A stretch of DNA of 64,000 nucleotides from Anniella stebbinsi. Taxonomy: Eukaryota > Chordata > Lepidosauria > Squamata > Anniellidae. Within the stretch, counting starts at the first letter, position 1. Each line of letters starts with the position of its first letter. Of this stretch, positions 12,357 to 26,040 are shown piece after piece. The stretch spans positions 171,752,382-171,816,381 of the forward strand of contig JARDYH010000003.1 of the NCBI GenBank assembly GCA_029215795.1, given 5' to 3'. Made by a program: the position numbers and the translations under genes. The notes beneath the pieces are model-generated. The model did no database searches and had not been told where the DNA came from. It saw only the letters and a list, made by a program, of their open reading frames with translations.

Positions 12357-12600
12357 CATGTATTACTTCAAGTCCATGCCCACTGCTTTTTGTAAGGATG
12401 ACTACACATGCTGTCAAGAGCTGCACCTGTGAGTATAAAAGTTGTGTTAGAAGAGGTGAAGTCCAGACTTCCCTAGTCAATATTTCTTAAAGCACGATCA
12501 CGATTTTTTTAATCGTGATCGCTGAATATATCCAGAAAGAAATGCTGGTGTGAGCCTAAATATAATAAATATAAGTGTTAACAGTATTTTGAAAAGGTGT

Positions 12601-13740
12601 GTGTGTGTGACATTTTCATTTCCCAAAGAACATGAAAGTTTACATCTTCCAAATGACTTTGGCATTCAACATAAAAGACGGTAAAATAAGGTATTAGTAA
12701 ATAGCACTTTCCGATCCAATTTGTGGGTGTGAGAATATTGATTCTGGGTGGCGTCATGTTATGTATCCTCTCAGTACAGAATATTTTAAGTGACCTATGA
12801 AGTAACTCCAAGGGCAAACACAATTAGTAATTATGTGCAAAAGCTAATTATTGCATGGTGCCTTCCATAATGGAAAGCGATTGTTTTATTAGTTCAGTTT
12901 TGTTTAACTGTGTTTGTTTCTCAGTGTTGAAAAGCAGAGAAAATTTATATTTTAATTATTGTTCTGATGGCTTTAACGTCTCTGCATTAATAATCTCTCA
13001 TGATTGTGAACATTAATTTGACTTATGCTTAAATATTATGCTCTTTTTATCCCCATAAATCATATAAAGTTCATTGAGAGGCTGAAAACAGAGAGAGCCT
13101 CGCTGCCTGGCCTAAAAGTAAAGGATGAGAAACCCACACAGTTGCATAGGTTGAGGATTCCTTGTCTGTGAATGGAGGAAGTAGTGTTTGTTGTGTGTTG
13201 TTGTGCTTTTAGAGAGAGCCCATGGGAAAGGAGCATTGGCTTGGGTCTGACTGTTGAAAGGCAGTATAGCTGAATGTGTTTTTCTAAAACTGGATAAGGG
13301 ATTTAATGAGGCCAGAGACCACATTTTGACAGCAAAGGCCTATGTATTCAATCCTAACTATGCAATTATGCATCTGAAAATGGTAGGAGCCCTTCCTTTC
13401 AGGGGTGGGACTGAGATCCTGTGGAAGAACTCACTAGAGGAATAGGGCAGGCAATTTTTGCCTATTTGCCCTTTTCCAGAAGACTTATCCTCTATTCTAA
13501 AGGGTTCCCAATCATCTCAAGCAGATTTTCGGGAGTACAATAGGTTTGCAAGAGGAAGCAGGCATGGGTGAAAGTAAACTCCCCCTTCACACAGAGCACC
13601 ACCTGCTAGTAAGAGCAGCCATGAGCAGAACTCCTCTCTGGGGATGCTCCTACCAGCAGGGACAACACTCTGGATCCTGGCCTATATATGGGATATAGGG
13701 GGAACCTCTATACACATACACAGATAATAAAAGGAGACCT
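12601..13740. other. Non-coding stretch, nothing recognised
   Basis: No gene found. It begins with a short GT run. About 12830-13080 is AT-rich single-copy-looking sequence with several TAATTA-type words. Confidence 0.45.
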
Positions 13741-13873
13741 GGGCAGGATCTACACTATTGCATTAAAATGGTTTATAACAGTAGTGACAACTTGTGGGGC
13801 CCAGAGCACACTCCATATACAGTTGTCAAACTGTTTTCAAAGTGTCATATCCTGATTGGTGTAGATCTGGCCC
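13741..13873 (+). mobile_element. MITE family A, copy 3
   Basis: A 133-bp member with ends GGGCAGGATCTACAC and GTGTAGATCTGGCCC, and the family core CACTCCATATACAGTTGTC. No convincing target duplication. Confidence 0.8.
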
Positions 13874-13917
13874 TGGTTAAATTTATTAAGGATCAGTGAG
13901 TTCTGAAGCAATTTTTT

Positions 13918-14183
13918 TAGGGAGATGAATAAAAAAACAATCAATTTCTCTAATATATGCATTTTGAATGGCATTTTCACTAATATACACATTTTTGGTG
14001 TATTTTCCTCTAATATAATATGCACATTTTTTAAAACTGGCAATTGCAATCCATTGCAAATTTTAGAAAAGTGCAAATTTCATAGTATAACTGTATTTTG
14101 GTTACCATATTGGTTCAACAGAGAGAAATTAGGTAAGTTCATACTAAAATGTGAACTGAATGATTCCGCACCCCCCATCCCTA
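13918..14183. mobile_element. Possible hAT-like remnant, third interior type
   Basis: Begins TAGGGAGATGAATA and ends CCCCCCATCCCTA, weakly matching the TAGGGRTGTGCAC ends of the hAT elements elsewhere here. The interior has repeated TATATGCATTTT-like words. The same interior flanks the hAT at 27955-29187. No target duplication is visible, so limits are tentative. Confidence 0.4.
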
Positions 14184-14189
14184 GTTTAG

Positions 14190-15838
14190 AGCCACTGTAT
14201 CACCATTCAACCACCAGCCCTGTTCAGCTATTGTGAGAAAGAAAAATAAACCTAAAGAAGGCAAAGAACTTACAAATAAACAGAAGGTGTAAATGAATGT
14301 AGTAATAGCTTTCAAATTAATTAAATGTGTTCAGTATGCGACTACACAGTCCGAATCCCAGCTGCTGATGTTCATCATGCATTTACATAATATTCATTAC
14401 ACAGTTTACTATAACCATAACTTAACTTGTTGTTTTGCTGAGGCAGGATTATTTTACATGCCTCCTCACACTTTTTTGACATAAAATCTGGAAATGGAGA
14501 TCTCGAGAAATTTTATTTCTTGTAGTCACAGTAACAGATCACTTTGGCCTCTTCTCCCCGCATGTATTAAGCAATTCTTCACATGGATGTCAACCATTTT
14601 GAAGATCATTGTTTCCCCTCCATCAACTTCTATGTCTGAAAATGTTCTCATTTGGATTCTGGACCACTTTTTGCTGCATAGCGATAAATCCTCATCCTCC
14701 ATATTTGGCAGTTTAGGGAACAATTTTCACAACATGTATTCGGTTAACAACCCTCATATATTTTACTGTCAAGACCTGTTTTGCAGTAGTATCTCCATAG
14801 ACACATGCTCATTGAGGTTATGCAACAACAACAACAAAAAAATGGAGTTTAGGAAAAAGTTAAGAAATCAGTACCGTGCATTCTTCCAATGATTCACACT
14901 CAGACTACATGCAACATATGAATCTTGTAACATTATTTGGAATAACATGTAAAATGCCCCCATCTTGTAGAAAGAAGGGGTGGTAGTCTGATTTTAACAA
15001 CAAAAGGAGAAAGGGGTGCATGCTATGAAGTGCAGATTCTCTCCTCTCCCATGGCTTATCTAGCCCTGGCTCTTCTCCTCCAGAACCTCTCTCCTCTGTC
15101 AAGCTCTAATCCTGGAAGTGAGCTTGTTTGAGGGGAACCCATCTGGGGACTGAGTCCATAGGGAGGTGAGCCACAAGCAGGGGGAGGATTCAGCAATCTG
15201 CACCTCCTTTTTTTGTTAAAAACAGATCCCTACTAGAACCATTAATAGGAAAGGGGACAAACCAGAAGGCATGTTGCCCAGGGTCCCTCAATCCTGGAAT
15301 TGGCCATGAAACAGATTCAATCCAATAAAAAGCTATCATAAAAAGATTACTAGAATTGTTGAAATAATTAACTAACCCAAAGTACATTGTGGTAGCATAA
15401 AGTATCTCTAGCTCAATGCCAATCGTGCTTGCTGGTGCAATGAGTTTTCAGGGGAAACCCGACATGACAGCAAGCACTATTGTATTATGCTAGAGTTGGT
15501 TTATGCAAGCACAATGTCAGTTGGCTTAGCAGTAGTGCATTGTTGGATACTACCCCAATTCTTAACAATAATGCTGGAAAGTCAGGAGAGTGAGGGACAG
15601 ATGCACCTGAAATATGAGAGAAATCCAAAACCTGGGTGGGTACAAAGGCCTCAAAGGCAGGCCCACATCCCTTCTGAAGGTGCAGCTGGGTTTGAGATGG
15701 GGATGCTAAGCAGGTCCTCAACTGCTCACTTAAGAGACTGATGAAGGACTTGTATGAGCAACTGTTTCTCCATAGGAGGACTTTATCACATATGAGATTG
15801 CTGGATTGAAATTCAAAAATATATGTATGCCTGTAAAT
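14190..15838. other. Non-coding stretch, nothing firm
   Basis: No gene or clear repeat. The open frame at 14494-14892 has no recognisable features and starts in AT-rich DNA. Around 15395-15545 there are short inverted words (GCAAGCAC and GTGCTTGC) that may mark an old MITE. Confidence 0.4.
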
Positions 15839-16360
15839 TAGGAGTGTGGACTGCCTCGGTCCCAAACCTCAAACCCAAGTTGGGACTGATTGGGCCGCCT
15901 TGGCTCAAAGCAGTGAACGTGCTTCAGGCCATTTCAACCCAATGGTGAGCTGCTGCCTCCCACCCGCTCACGGGGACTTACATGCCCCTTCACTTGTGCT
16001 GGCAAGCCATCTGACCTCCAGGAGAGCCGCCATGGATCTGTGTTGCAAACTACGGTGGACAGGTGGCTCACTGGTGCGAGCAGACAGGTTAGGTAAGTCC
16101 TGTGGCTGGGCGGGGGACAGTCGCTCTCTGAGTTTGGAGGGCAAGCAGGAGGGAATGGGGGTGAGCAGGAGGGGAGGGGAGTCCTATGGACTCCTGGTTG
16201 GCCTTGTGCCTGGCTTTCTTGGGCTCCTGGGAAACTCAACAACTGACCCACTTTGGTCTGGGTCGGTTCTGAGGTGCCCTAAGCCAAATCGGGGCTGATT
16301 TGGAAACACTGAATCTGCCTCCAAGGCGAATCAGGGTGGGCTGTGCTGTACTGCTAAATT
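15839..16360. repeat. GC-rich repeat-like block, unclassified
   Basis: Starts TAGGAGTGTGGACTGCCTCGG, close to the hAT end pattern, and is GC-rich with CCCAACCTT-like words. The right end (near 16356) does not give a matching inverted end, and no target duplication was found. Open frames on both strands reflect composition. Confidence 0.3.
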
Positions 16361-16784
16361 GGGAGATCAGGCACTAAATGTGGCCTCTACTAGCTGTCCA
16401 GTATGGTTATCTTCCTCCACTTGCTGTGAAGAGCAGGAATCTAGGATAGAGAGAGAATTGAGGAAGCAGGCAGACTATAGGTCCCCACATGGTGGGAAAA
16501 ACTGTGGGTGCTTTTATGTCCTGTATCAGCAGTAGATTTTAGAGAAAATGTTGGGGTTGCAACCTGGCTATCCTAGGCCCAGAGGCTGTTTGGGATCTGC
16601 TTTTCCCAATTGATTGATTGTGTCAGACCAAAGTGGAACTCTTCTGAGTCAATCAATGATTTGGCATCTGAAACCTTTACACTCCTTTGCCATTCTGTAA
16701 TCCTCCCACATTTTTCAGACTGAGTTAGATGCATTTACTCATTCTATCTTTTGTCAGAGTGGTTTCTGAGGAGGGAAACAGTTT

Positions 16785-17067
16785 GGGCAGTATCCTATAT
16801 TGCCCCTCCCCCCCGCTAGTGGAATAAACAGCTAGCGCAACAGTAGCTAACCATTCCTGAAACAACTCCAAACTATAAACAATGCTAGTTTCTTGAATAG
16901 GGCAAGTCAGCAGAGCTTACTTAAGGGAGCTCCATTGACCTGCCCTATTCTGGAAATGAGTGTTGTTGCTAATTTCTGTACTTATTTTAGGGACCACTAG
17001 TTCGTGTTGCACTAGGGGTCATTTTGCTAGCACAACAAAGGCTCATCGTCAGTATAAGATACTGCCC
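16785..17067. mobile_element. MITE with GGGCAGTATC ends
   Basis: A 283-bp element with inverted ends GGGCAGTATCCTATA and TATAAGATACTGCCC. Secondary inverted words include GCTAGCGCAACA and TGCTAGCACAACA. No open frame and no clear target duplication. Confidence 0.65.
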
Positions 17068-17164
17068 GTTGCTTCTGACTGATGTTCAGTCTGAGCCTCA
17101 TTCTTCTTCTAAGTCCTCATAGGGACATTTCTACCATTGGTAGATGACTTTTGATTTGAGATGT

Positions 17165-17787
17165 CTGCATGGAAACATACAAATCGATACATAGCTGTGA
17201 CATACTTTCTTGGAAATATAAATTGCAATAAGTTAGCTGACTCTCTGCTTGGCTATTCGGCACTGGTTAGGCCTCATCTTGAGTATCACATCCAGTTCTG
17301 GGCACCACACTTCAAGAAGGATGCAGACAATCTGGAGCGTGTTCAGAGGAGGGCAACGAGGATGATTAGGGGTCTGGAAACAAAGCCCTATGAGGAGAGA
17401 TTGAAAGAACTGGGCATGTTTAGTCCGGAGAAGAAAAGATTGAGGGGAGACATGATAGCACTCTTCAAATACTTGAAAGGTTGTCACACAGAGGAGGGCC
17501 AGGACCTCTTCTCGATCAACCCAGAACGCAGGACACGGAATAATGGGCTCAAGTTACAGGAAGCCAGATTCCGGCTGGACATCAGGAAAAACTTAGAGCA
17601 ATACGACAATGGAACCAATTACCTAGGGAGGTGGTGGGCTCTCCCACATTAGAGGCATTCAAGAGGCAGCTGGACAACCACCTGTCAGGGATGCTTTAGG
17701 GTAGATTCCTGCATTGAGCAGGGGGTTGGACTCGATGGCCGTATAGGCCCCTTCCAACCCCACTATTCTATGATTCTATGATTCTAA
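17165..17787 (+). mobile_element. CR1 LINE 3' end
   Basis: A 5'-truncated CR1 retrotransposon. The frame through about 17620 encodes the C-terminal RT region with [37 protein letters not shown] and KKRLRGDMI, all typical of CR1 ORF2. After the coding part comes the CR1 3' untranslated sequence (GGTTGGACTCGATGGCC). It ends in repeated ATTCTATG octamers, the CR1 hallmark that replaces poly-A. The frame breaks near 17600-17650 before the end of the coding region. The 5' boundary is approximate. Confidence 0.93.
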
Positions 17788-20684
17788 GCCTATGTGAATG
17801 CCTTGGGTCAGCTGTGTGATGTAAATATTATTACCTTACTTTGAGCTTTGGAGCACTTCCTGTATTCAAAATTCTGGACATTAGTTGAGTCATTAACCTT
17901 CCTACAGAATATTTATTGTGTCTTATATGGTGAACCTTCCATTCTCATCATTTCTTGGTGCACTTTGCTTTCCCTTTCTGGGTAATTCACATTCTAACTC
18001 TGTGCCTATGCATTCCCTGAACCTTGGGCATTGACCTTGTTTTAATTCTCAAAATGTATGTTGCTCAGTATTGGAGCACATGCTTTGTTTATTTCCAGGT
18101 ATCTCCAGTTAGGGCAGTGAAAGGCTCCTGTTTGAAACAATGGCCAAAAAAAGAATATAAAAAAGAGAATCTGTGGAGTGCTAATGCAAGTCTGTATAAA
18201 CAATACTGAGCTAAATGGACCAATGGTCTGACTTCTTATCTTCCTAGGCTTTCTGCCAATTCCATTCAGATAGTCAAAATATGTGAACATTTCGTATATC
18301 ACATTCTAACGATGGACTGTAAATGATCCTTTCAGCTGGCTGATATGGAGAATGCAGTTAATATACCCAATTAGTGTTACATATGGGAGTACTCATTATT
18401 CTTTTCCTCTCCCTCCTCACAGCCCGGTATATGCTAAAGTATTAAATACATTAGTGGAAAATCTATGAAAAATAATTAAAATTTAGGAAGCATCAAAGTA
18501 GGGTAAAACAGCTTGCAATATCTTGTAGATTAGGTCAAGATTATGGTCACAGTCATGTTTTTCCTTCCTACCCCTAAAAGTATTGGATATTATTGGCACC
18601 ATTTCATTGTCACATTATTATGGTTGAGCAAATGCTGTTTGTACGGCTATACAAACACATGAGCTATATCTAATGTTACTTTAGCTGAATTCTCTTTCAT
18701 TTCAGTGGGTCTATTCTAAGACACAATCTCATGTCTGCTTCCAAAATACATAGAACAACACAGTAATCATAGAGGAGAATACATTCAGTAAATAAGAAAT
18801 GCTCTTGTACAGGGACAACAAGTGAGCAAAGCCAAAGTGTAAGGCTTTTTCTGAACGGGTACAGAAACAGCTTTTAGGTGAGTTGAAAAATGTAGCCTCA
18901 TTTGCAAACAGTTTGTATGGTGAAATATCCTTGTACGGAATTAATGGGAATGGTAAATATCTTGACAGACTGGCCAGGTGGCACGGCCATGGCATGTAAG
19001 GTTGCTGAGCAGGAGACCTGGATATTTGGAGCAAATTTGGGATGCTTGTTTCCCCAGGCTGGTGGAAGTGGAGCATGAAGTGGAGGTGATGTGATTGATC
19101 TCTTTAGAAGAGGCTGCCAGCTGGAGTGCTTGCAAAACGCTCCTCCTATTTCCCCTTAAACTGAAATGGATGACAGCTTCTGAAAAGAACTACTCCTCGA
19201 ACATTTTTCTAGCCATTGAACTGTCGGGCTGCAAGCACAGTTGCTCCTTAAGAGAAGGAACGGCTTGTTGAAAGCCTCAGAAAAGACGACTACGGTGAAA
19301 TTTACCCCTCCCCAATGCAGCAGCTATTTCTAACCTATCTTTTTTTAAAATGGTTTTGGAGTATGAATTCATGTTACAAAGATTAATTGTATTTTCCTAA
19401 TAGCAAATCACTTTCTCTTGCTCTACCTCTCAAATATGTGTTCATTTATTTCGCCTCTGGGATTTAAAATGATATTTTACAACCTCCGTTTCAGTCTAGT
19501 TAAAAGCTCTACTTCAATTTTCAAGGGAATTTCTACCCCTGGGCCTTAAAGGCTTTTCTTCTTCTTTTGCGAAGCAAGAATTGAAACTGATGTTATATTT
19601 CCAAGTGAAGGGCTCTTGCGTATATTGAAACCCTTCCAGCTCCTTCGTTCCCCAGTGCATGGTCTCTTGTTCTGCCAGCTTTAACTTTTCATCTAAACTG
19701 TTGCTGTGGATAAATGATACATTGTTTTAGCTTCACAGTTAGAAAATGTAGTGCAGAAAAATAATTGAATCTATTACCTGTTAGAATTATGCTAGTAATA
19801 TAGTACAAGACAGTCTAACTTTAGGCTGTTTGGGAGTGGGTTTGATTGAATGGACTCTTGGCAATGAACAAGTTTAGTGGGTCAGCAGGCAGGGGATTTG
19901 GGGGGAAATAACAGCATGAGCTTTGAGCAATCTGGGCTTCCAAAAGCAGAACCTCATGGGAGAAGAAGATGGGTCTAGGAATTCCTAGGCAGTAGTTGTA
20001 GAATGTCCCTGATGTGGGGCCTGGGGGAGTCCCAGAGATTTTAAGGAAATCAATTGGGAGGGTTTGTTGAAGAGGAAATAGCAGCTCACACTGCCCGCTA
20101 ATACTGCATCAATCCCCTCCCACCTTAAAGTTAGTAGAACAAGATATGGATTTTGATTGAATTATAACTCCTGCTATGTTTATGATTAAAAACTTTTGAC
20201 TTCGAATTAAGTGTTCCCCTGTGTAAGACCAGGGGCCTGAAACTAAACGAGGTGGAGACAGGGTAAAATCTAGAGCAGGGCTTGGGAAGCTGAAGCCCTC
20301 CAAATGTTGTTGGAGGGTTGCAGATGGCACCTGGAACGATTGGGAATGTGCTGGCTTTTCAAACCTCAATACAGATCACCTGAGAAAGCCTCTAAACCCT
20401 GACTGGCTAGCTATTTCCTTGTTTTGGCATCCATGTCTATACCCCTGTTGTCTGTCACTGTGGGAAGCATGAGGAGATGCTCTGGGCAAAGCAGGTAACT
20501 CCAACAAGCAATGCAAGTCATCCCCATCTGTTATGTTGGATATGTGGGAAACTAATGTTGACTAAAGGGCAATTGGGTTGTAAGGATCAAATGCAATTTA
20601 TGAATGGACATCTTGGCCTGACCTCCTGAATAATCTCTCTGCAGGAGTTTAGGGTGATTTGTGTCAATCCCCCATTGACACAAA
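17788..20684. other. Non-coding stretch with a CR1 tail
   Basis: About 18195-18250 is a short CR1 3' end on the + strand (GGACCAATGGTCTGAC). About 20280-20340 resembles half of the family B palindromic MITE. Nothing else recognised; the open frames at 18729-19076 and 20109-20369 (minus) show no family features. Confidence 0.5.
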
Positions 20685-20815
20685 CACTCTGAGGTGAGTT
20701 AGTTTTAGAGTTAGTCATGGATTGGCAAAAGGTGACCTAGTGAGGAAGGATTTTAACCTCCATCTCGATCTCCCTGGCCTTAATCTAATACTTTAGCTAC
20801 ACACCACATTGGCTG
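20685..20815 (-). mobile_element. tRNA-derived SINE fragment
   Basis: Reverse-strand remnant of the SINE seen at 24403-24648. AAAGGTGACCTAGTGAGG and CTTTAGCTACACACCACA correspond to its middle and its A-box start. Diverged and truncated. Confidence 0.55.
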
Positions 20816-21626
20816 TCAAGGCTGTGGATTTACAAGGCTGTTGTGTCATTGGTAAAGATTCCATGTTCTTTATCTCTCACAACAGTACTCTGAAATAGGT
20901 CACATTGGCTGTGGGACAGTGTTGCATTCACTCAACTGCAATTTGAAGCCAAACTCTCCCAGGTGATGGCCGGATGCTCTGTCTGGTGGCCCTTAATGGC
21001 TGCTGTTAATGGGTTTGGGCTAGATACCCATAAAATGGGTCCTGGGCTCATTTTCCTGAACTGGCAGGCCTTCTATGGTCAAGTAGAAAAGTGGTAAAAC
21101 AGTGGTCTGATATCATGAATGCATTTCAATAATATACTACAAGAATATTCTACAATGGATTGATACTACAAGATGCTATGCTTGTGATTAGGAACATGTT
21201 GTGAAGTTAAGGCTGTGCTGTCAGATTTAACTCTTAGGGTCAAATAACATGTGTAGCTTAGTATGTAGCTGATCTTTTTCTTTAGTGTAGTGTAACTGAT
21301 TTGGATTGGGACCAGAGCATACCAGGAGATAATTAACCTTTCTCATTCTATTGGCTTTCTGAAATTGCCCCCCCCCCAATACACTCCTGGTGCGGGAATT
21401 AAAAAGAAAAGGGGGGAGGGAACTTCCACTGATTAAGTTAGTTGTTTATAATATTTTTATCCACATGCTGGGGCGGAGGATGGGCACAGAATTTTGGGAA
21501 GGAAATGAGCGAAAGGAAAGGTTTAATCATCCCATCTGGTGCACACTGATCCTGATCTGAATTGGCAATTACAATAGCATAAAGAAAAAGATCAGGCTGA
21601 GATACATGCTACCCAATGAACATAAT
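20816..21626. other. Non-coding stretch, nothing recognised
   Basis: No gene or confident repeat. There is a short C-run near 21369. Confidence 0.45.
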
Positions 21627-21756
21627 GAGCCTATCTACACACGCAGGATAAAACACTTTGAAAACGTTTTGAAAACTGTATATGGAGTGTGTCCTGGGCC
21701 CCAACAGTTGTCACTGCTATTATAAACGATTTTGAAGCAGTAGTGTAGATAGGCTC
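21627..21756 (-). mobile_element. MITE family A, copy 4
   Basis: A 130-bp member in reverse orientation, with ends GAGCCTATCTACAC and GTGTAGATAGGCTC, a perfect 14-bp inverted repeat. AAT flanks both sides (21624-21626 and 21757-21759), consistent with a 3-bp target duplication. Confidence 0.85.
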
Positions 21757-21759
21757 AAT

Positions 21760-23452
<1,693 letters not shown>

Positions 23453-23989
23453 TAATGGAACCTGGTTAGCATTAAACCCAGTTAGTGACATGCATATTTA
23501 AAGCTAAACCATAATAACTGGAAACCAGGGGGAAATAAGGGACACTGATTCCTGAACTGGCTCCTGAATTCCAATACATTATATCCAGGGAAGCCACATG
23601 ATTTGCTGCCATAGATATTCTAATATGTTGGATTGGTCACTTTCAGAAGTATTGTGTCTGGCAGGCTGCTGTTCTATCGTCTAAAGTCCTGATTTACTTC
23701 TACCTCTACATTGATGTTATTGTCATCATTGCTGTACTTTCATCATTTAATTTCAGTACAATTATTTGAAAGTTCAGACACTGCCAGTCAATACCTCTGT
23801 ACTGGTGTGCTTAGACTTCTTTGCACTCCATAGTTCCATCTGTTCTGATGCATTTAGTGTTCACAGAGGTCCACATGCTATCCCCGGTCAACAACCCAAC
23901 AACAGTAGTGTTTTAATATGTTAGCATGAGGGAGACTTTTAATTGAGGATGAGATGGGGAGAACTTTTAGGGGAAAGGGACCTGTTATG

Positions 23990-24330
23990 GTTATTTTTTA
24001 TTATCTAGTTCAATTCATTCAAATTATTAAATTTATATACCCTCAACTGGCAGATGCCCTCGGGGTGCTTTTGCAACCATAAATAGCAAAAGCAATGAAA
24101 AAGCAATCAAAACAATAAGTACAGCAATCAAAATAACAAAATATTATTTTAAAAAATTAAAGAGCCAGGAGTAAATCAGAACAGCAGATTAAATGACTGC
24201 TGAAAGAAGGTCTTAACTTGGCATTTGAGCATATACAGTGAAGATGCTAGGTGGATCTCCCCACGAAAGTCATTCCACAGACATAAATTACATCTCCAGT
24301 GGACTATGGTCATAGACCCTTACTGGGGTG
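23990..24330 (-). mobile_element. L2-like LINE 3' remnant
   Basis: Reverse-strand 3' end. An AT-rich tail region (AAATTATTAAATTTATATAC) precedes A-rich sequence and then GTCATTCCACAGACATAAA, which parallels the C-terminal coding region and 3' UTR of the L2-like LINEs at 50541-54300. Much diverged. Confidence 0.5.
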
Positions 24331-24402
24331 TGGAGTCTCAGCAGTGCCCAACCATGTCTACCCTTGATGTCTGCCCTGCTGGCAGCCACCATTCAACTGC
24401 CT

Positions 24403-24648
24403 GAGCCAGTTTAGTGTAGTGGCTAAAGTGTTGGACTGGGAGTCAGGAGATCTGGGTTCTAGTCCCCACTTGGCCATGGAAACCCACTGGGTGACTTTGA
24501 GCCAGTTACAGACTCTCAGCTCAACCTACCTCACAGGGTTGTTGTTCTGAGGATAAAATGGAGAGGAGGAGGATTATGTCCACTGCCTTGGGTTCCTTGG
24601 AGGAAAAAAGGTAGGATATAAATGCAATAATAAATAAAATAAATAAAT
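24403..24648 (+). mobile_element. tRNA-derived SINE, near full length
   Basis: About 246 bp. It starts GAGCCAGTTTAGTGTAGTGG with an RNA polymerase III A-box (TAGTGGCTAAAGTG). A B-box GGTTCTAGTCC follows near 24455-24465. The body reads CTACCTCACAGGGTTGTTG, and the 3' part GGATATAAATGCAATAATAA ends in an AATA-rich tail. A reverse copy is at 36614-36846. It would be mobilised by a LINE with a similar tail; which one is not shown here. Confidence 0.85.
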
Positions 24649-25713
24649 CTTCAAAGAAAATTCCTCTGTCCCCATGGTTCCTTTTGTATTAACACAAACA
24701 TGCTTAAGATCTTACGTTTTTTTCTCTGAATGGAGGGCGCTTCTGTCCATGGGAAGACAGTTGTGCTTATGGTAAAGGACTTTTTGTGATCAGAAGGAGG
24801 GCAGTTCTGTGAGCAAGTGAATTCTTCCATGAATGAAAGTTCCTTCTGTTCATGGAATTGGGAAGCTATACCTTCTTTGAATCACAGCCTAAAAGTGCAA
24901 CTAAAATTGCTGACTCCATTTGATGTTTCATACATTTCAAACATGTTTACTAGATCCAAAATGTTTACTAGGCTGGTGCTAGCTAAAAACCCAGCTACTT
25001 GAGCAATAATTTAGTCCATCAGCCAAGGTGCATTATTTATAATGTACCAATAGGTTGTAGGTGAACAGCAAATGTAGCTTTTTAATAGTAAGCAAAAAGA
25101 AACGGGTGCTTTATAAGGATTAGAGCAAAGTGGGACCCTTGTGTTATAACTGCTTTCCTTTTCTTTGCGGAATTATCTCTTTCCCATTTACTTAAGAGAG
25201 AGGATTTGCATAGCACTCCAGATGTACAAAACAGATTCTCAAGCTACTTTCATATGCAAAAAGGAGCACTGAAGTGAAAGTGCTGCTATCAAGTTCTTTC
25301 TTAGACATGTCCCTTTGCATTTGAATTAATTTGTTCTAGAGTTTTTCCCTTCCATATCTATATTGAAGACAGCAGAACACAATATGCTATTTTCAGTTGA
25401 TGCTGTATGTAACAGCACAGTGATGGGGTCATATCCTGAACCTATGCCACATGTATGCTGTAATGGAGAACATTACATCAAAGGGTTTCTCAGAAAAATG
25501 GCTGTATTTTAATATTCCTGTCTATTTTCACGCATTTTCTGTAGGTTGCCTTTAAGAGTCATTAGGGTTTTCTAGACCCCTGGCTAGACTCCAGTCTTGC
25601 ATTCACCAAAGGGAAGAAGGAAAGAAAAATATGGCTACTTCCCTGCACTGGATTCCCTGGAGCATGTCAGGTGGCCTAGGATTGATATCCTCAGCTGTTC
25701 TAGGTTTGCCACC

Positions 25714-25905
25714 TCACATAGGAACATGGGAAACTGCCTTATACTGAGTCAGACCATTGGTTCACCTAGCCCAGTGGTGTCAACACTGGCTGGCAGTGGC
25801 TCTGCAGGGTTTCAGGCAGAAGCTTTTGCAGCCCTACCTGGAGATACTGGAGATTTAACCTGAGGCCTCTGATGTGGGGAGGGAAAGGCATGAACCCTGC
25901 ACCAG
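25714..25905 (-). mobile_element. CR1 3' end, reverse strand
   Basis: On the + strand it begins ACATAGGAACATGGGAAACT and CTGAGTCAGACCATTGG. The reverse complement is the CR1-type 3' end (CCAATGGTCTGACTCAG), closing in TTCCTATGT. Short, 5'-truncated copy. Confidence 0.7.
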
Positions 25906-25914
25906 AGTCTTCCC

Positions 25915-26040
25915 TCCTCAATCAGGTGCTCTCCAGATGTTTTGAATTTCAACTCTCATCAGTTAAAGCTATCAGGGCCAGGAATCCTGGGAGTTGTTGT
26001 CCAAAATATCTGGAGGGCACCAGCTAGGGGAAAACTGGTC
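25915..26040. repeat. Palindromic MITE, family B
   Basis: Inverted arms GGTGCTCTCCAGATGTTTTG and CAAAATATCTGGAGGGCACC around a middle with CCTGGGAGTTG. Diverged copy of the element at 6850-6980. Confidence 0.65.

Larger units (their letters stand above)
9960..12600 (+). mobile_element. Penelope-like element (RT + GIY-YIG remnants), decayed
   Basis: A Penelope-like retroelement in pieces, in order. 10037-10306 encodes the N-terminal RT region with IIEEALAEGYISKSTYDFL and FYLFLKIHNN (family motif LPKIHK). About 11133-11248 reads GTAIGGCFAPEVANLSMN, a stop, then FEELFILHESNPYRPSI. About 11378-11530 has the catalytic RYVDDIFVIW with both aspartates, followed by FLDVE. About 11560-11720 has a degraded thumb-like region. 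About 12030-12120 has the Cys-rich linker (FPCGNCSVCSSC). About 12370-12480 has a degraded GIY-YIG endonuclease piece (CEYKSCVRRGEVQ). Several stops and frame changes show it is dead. A GC-rich insert and two MITEs interrupt it. The GIY-YIG domain suggests a Neptune- or Poseidon-type element. Both outer boundaries are approximate. Confidence 0.8.

Noticed and set aside
14494..14892. 132-codon frame as a possible small gene or missed exon
   Set aside because: No family motif, no splice context and an AAC-repeat end; chance open frame.
15839..16360. Complete hAT element starting TAGGAGTGTGGAC
   Set aside because: The right end does not match and no 8-bp duplication was found, so kept only as an unclassified repeat.
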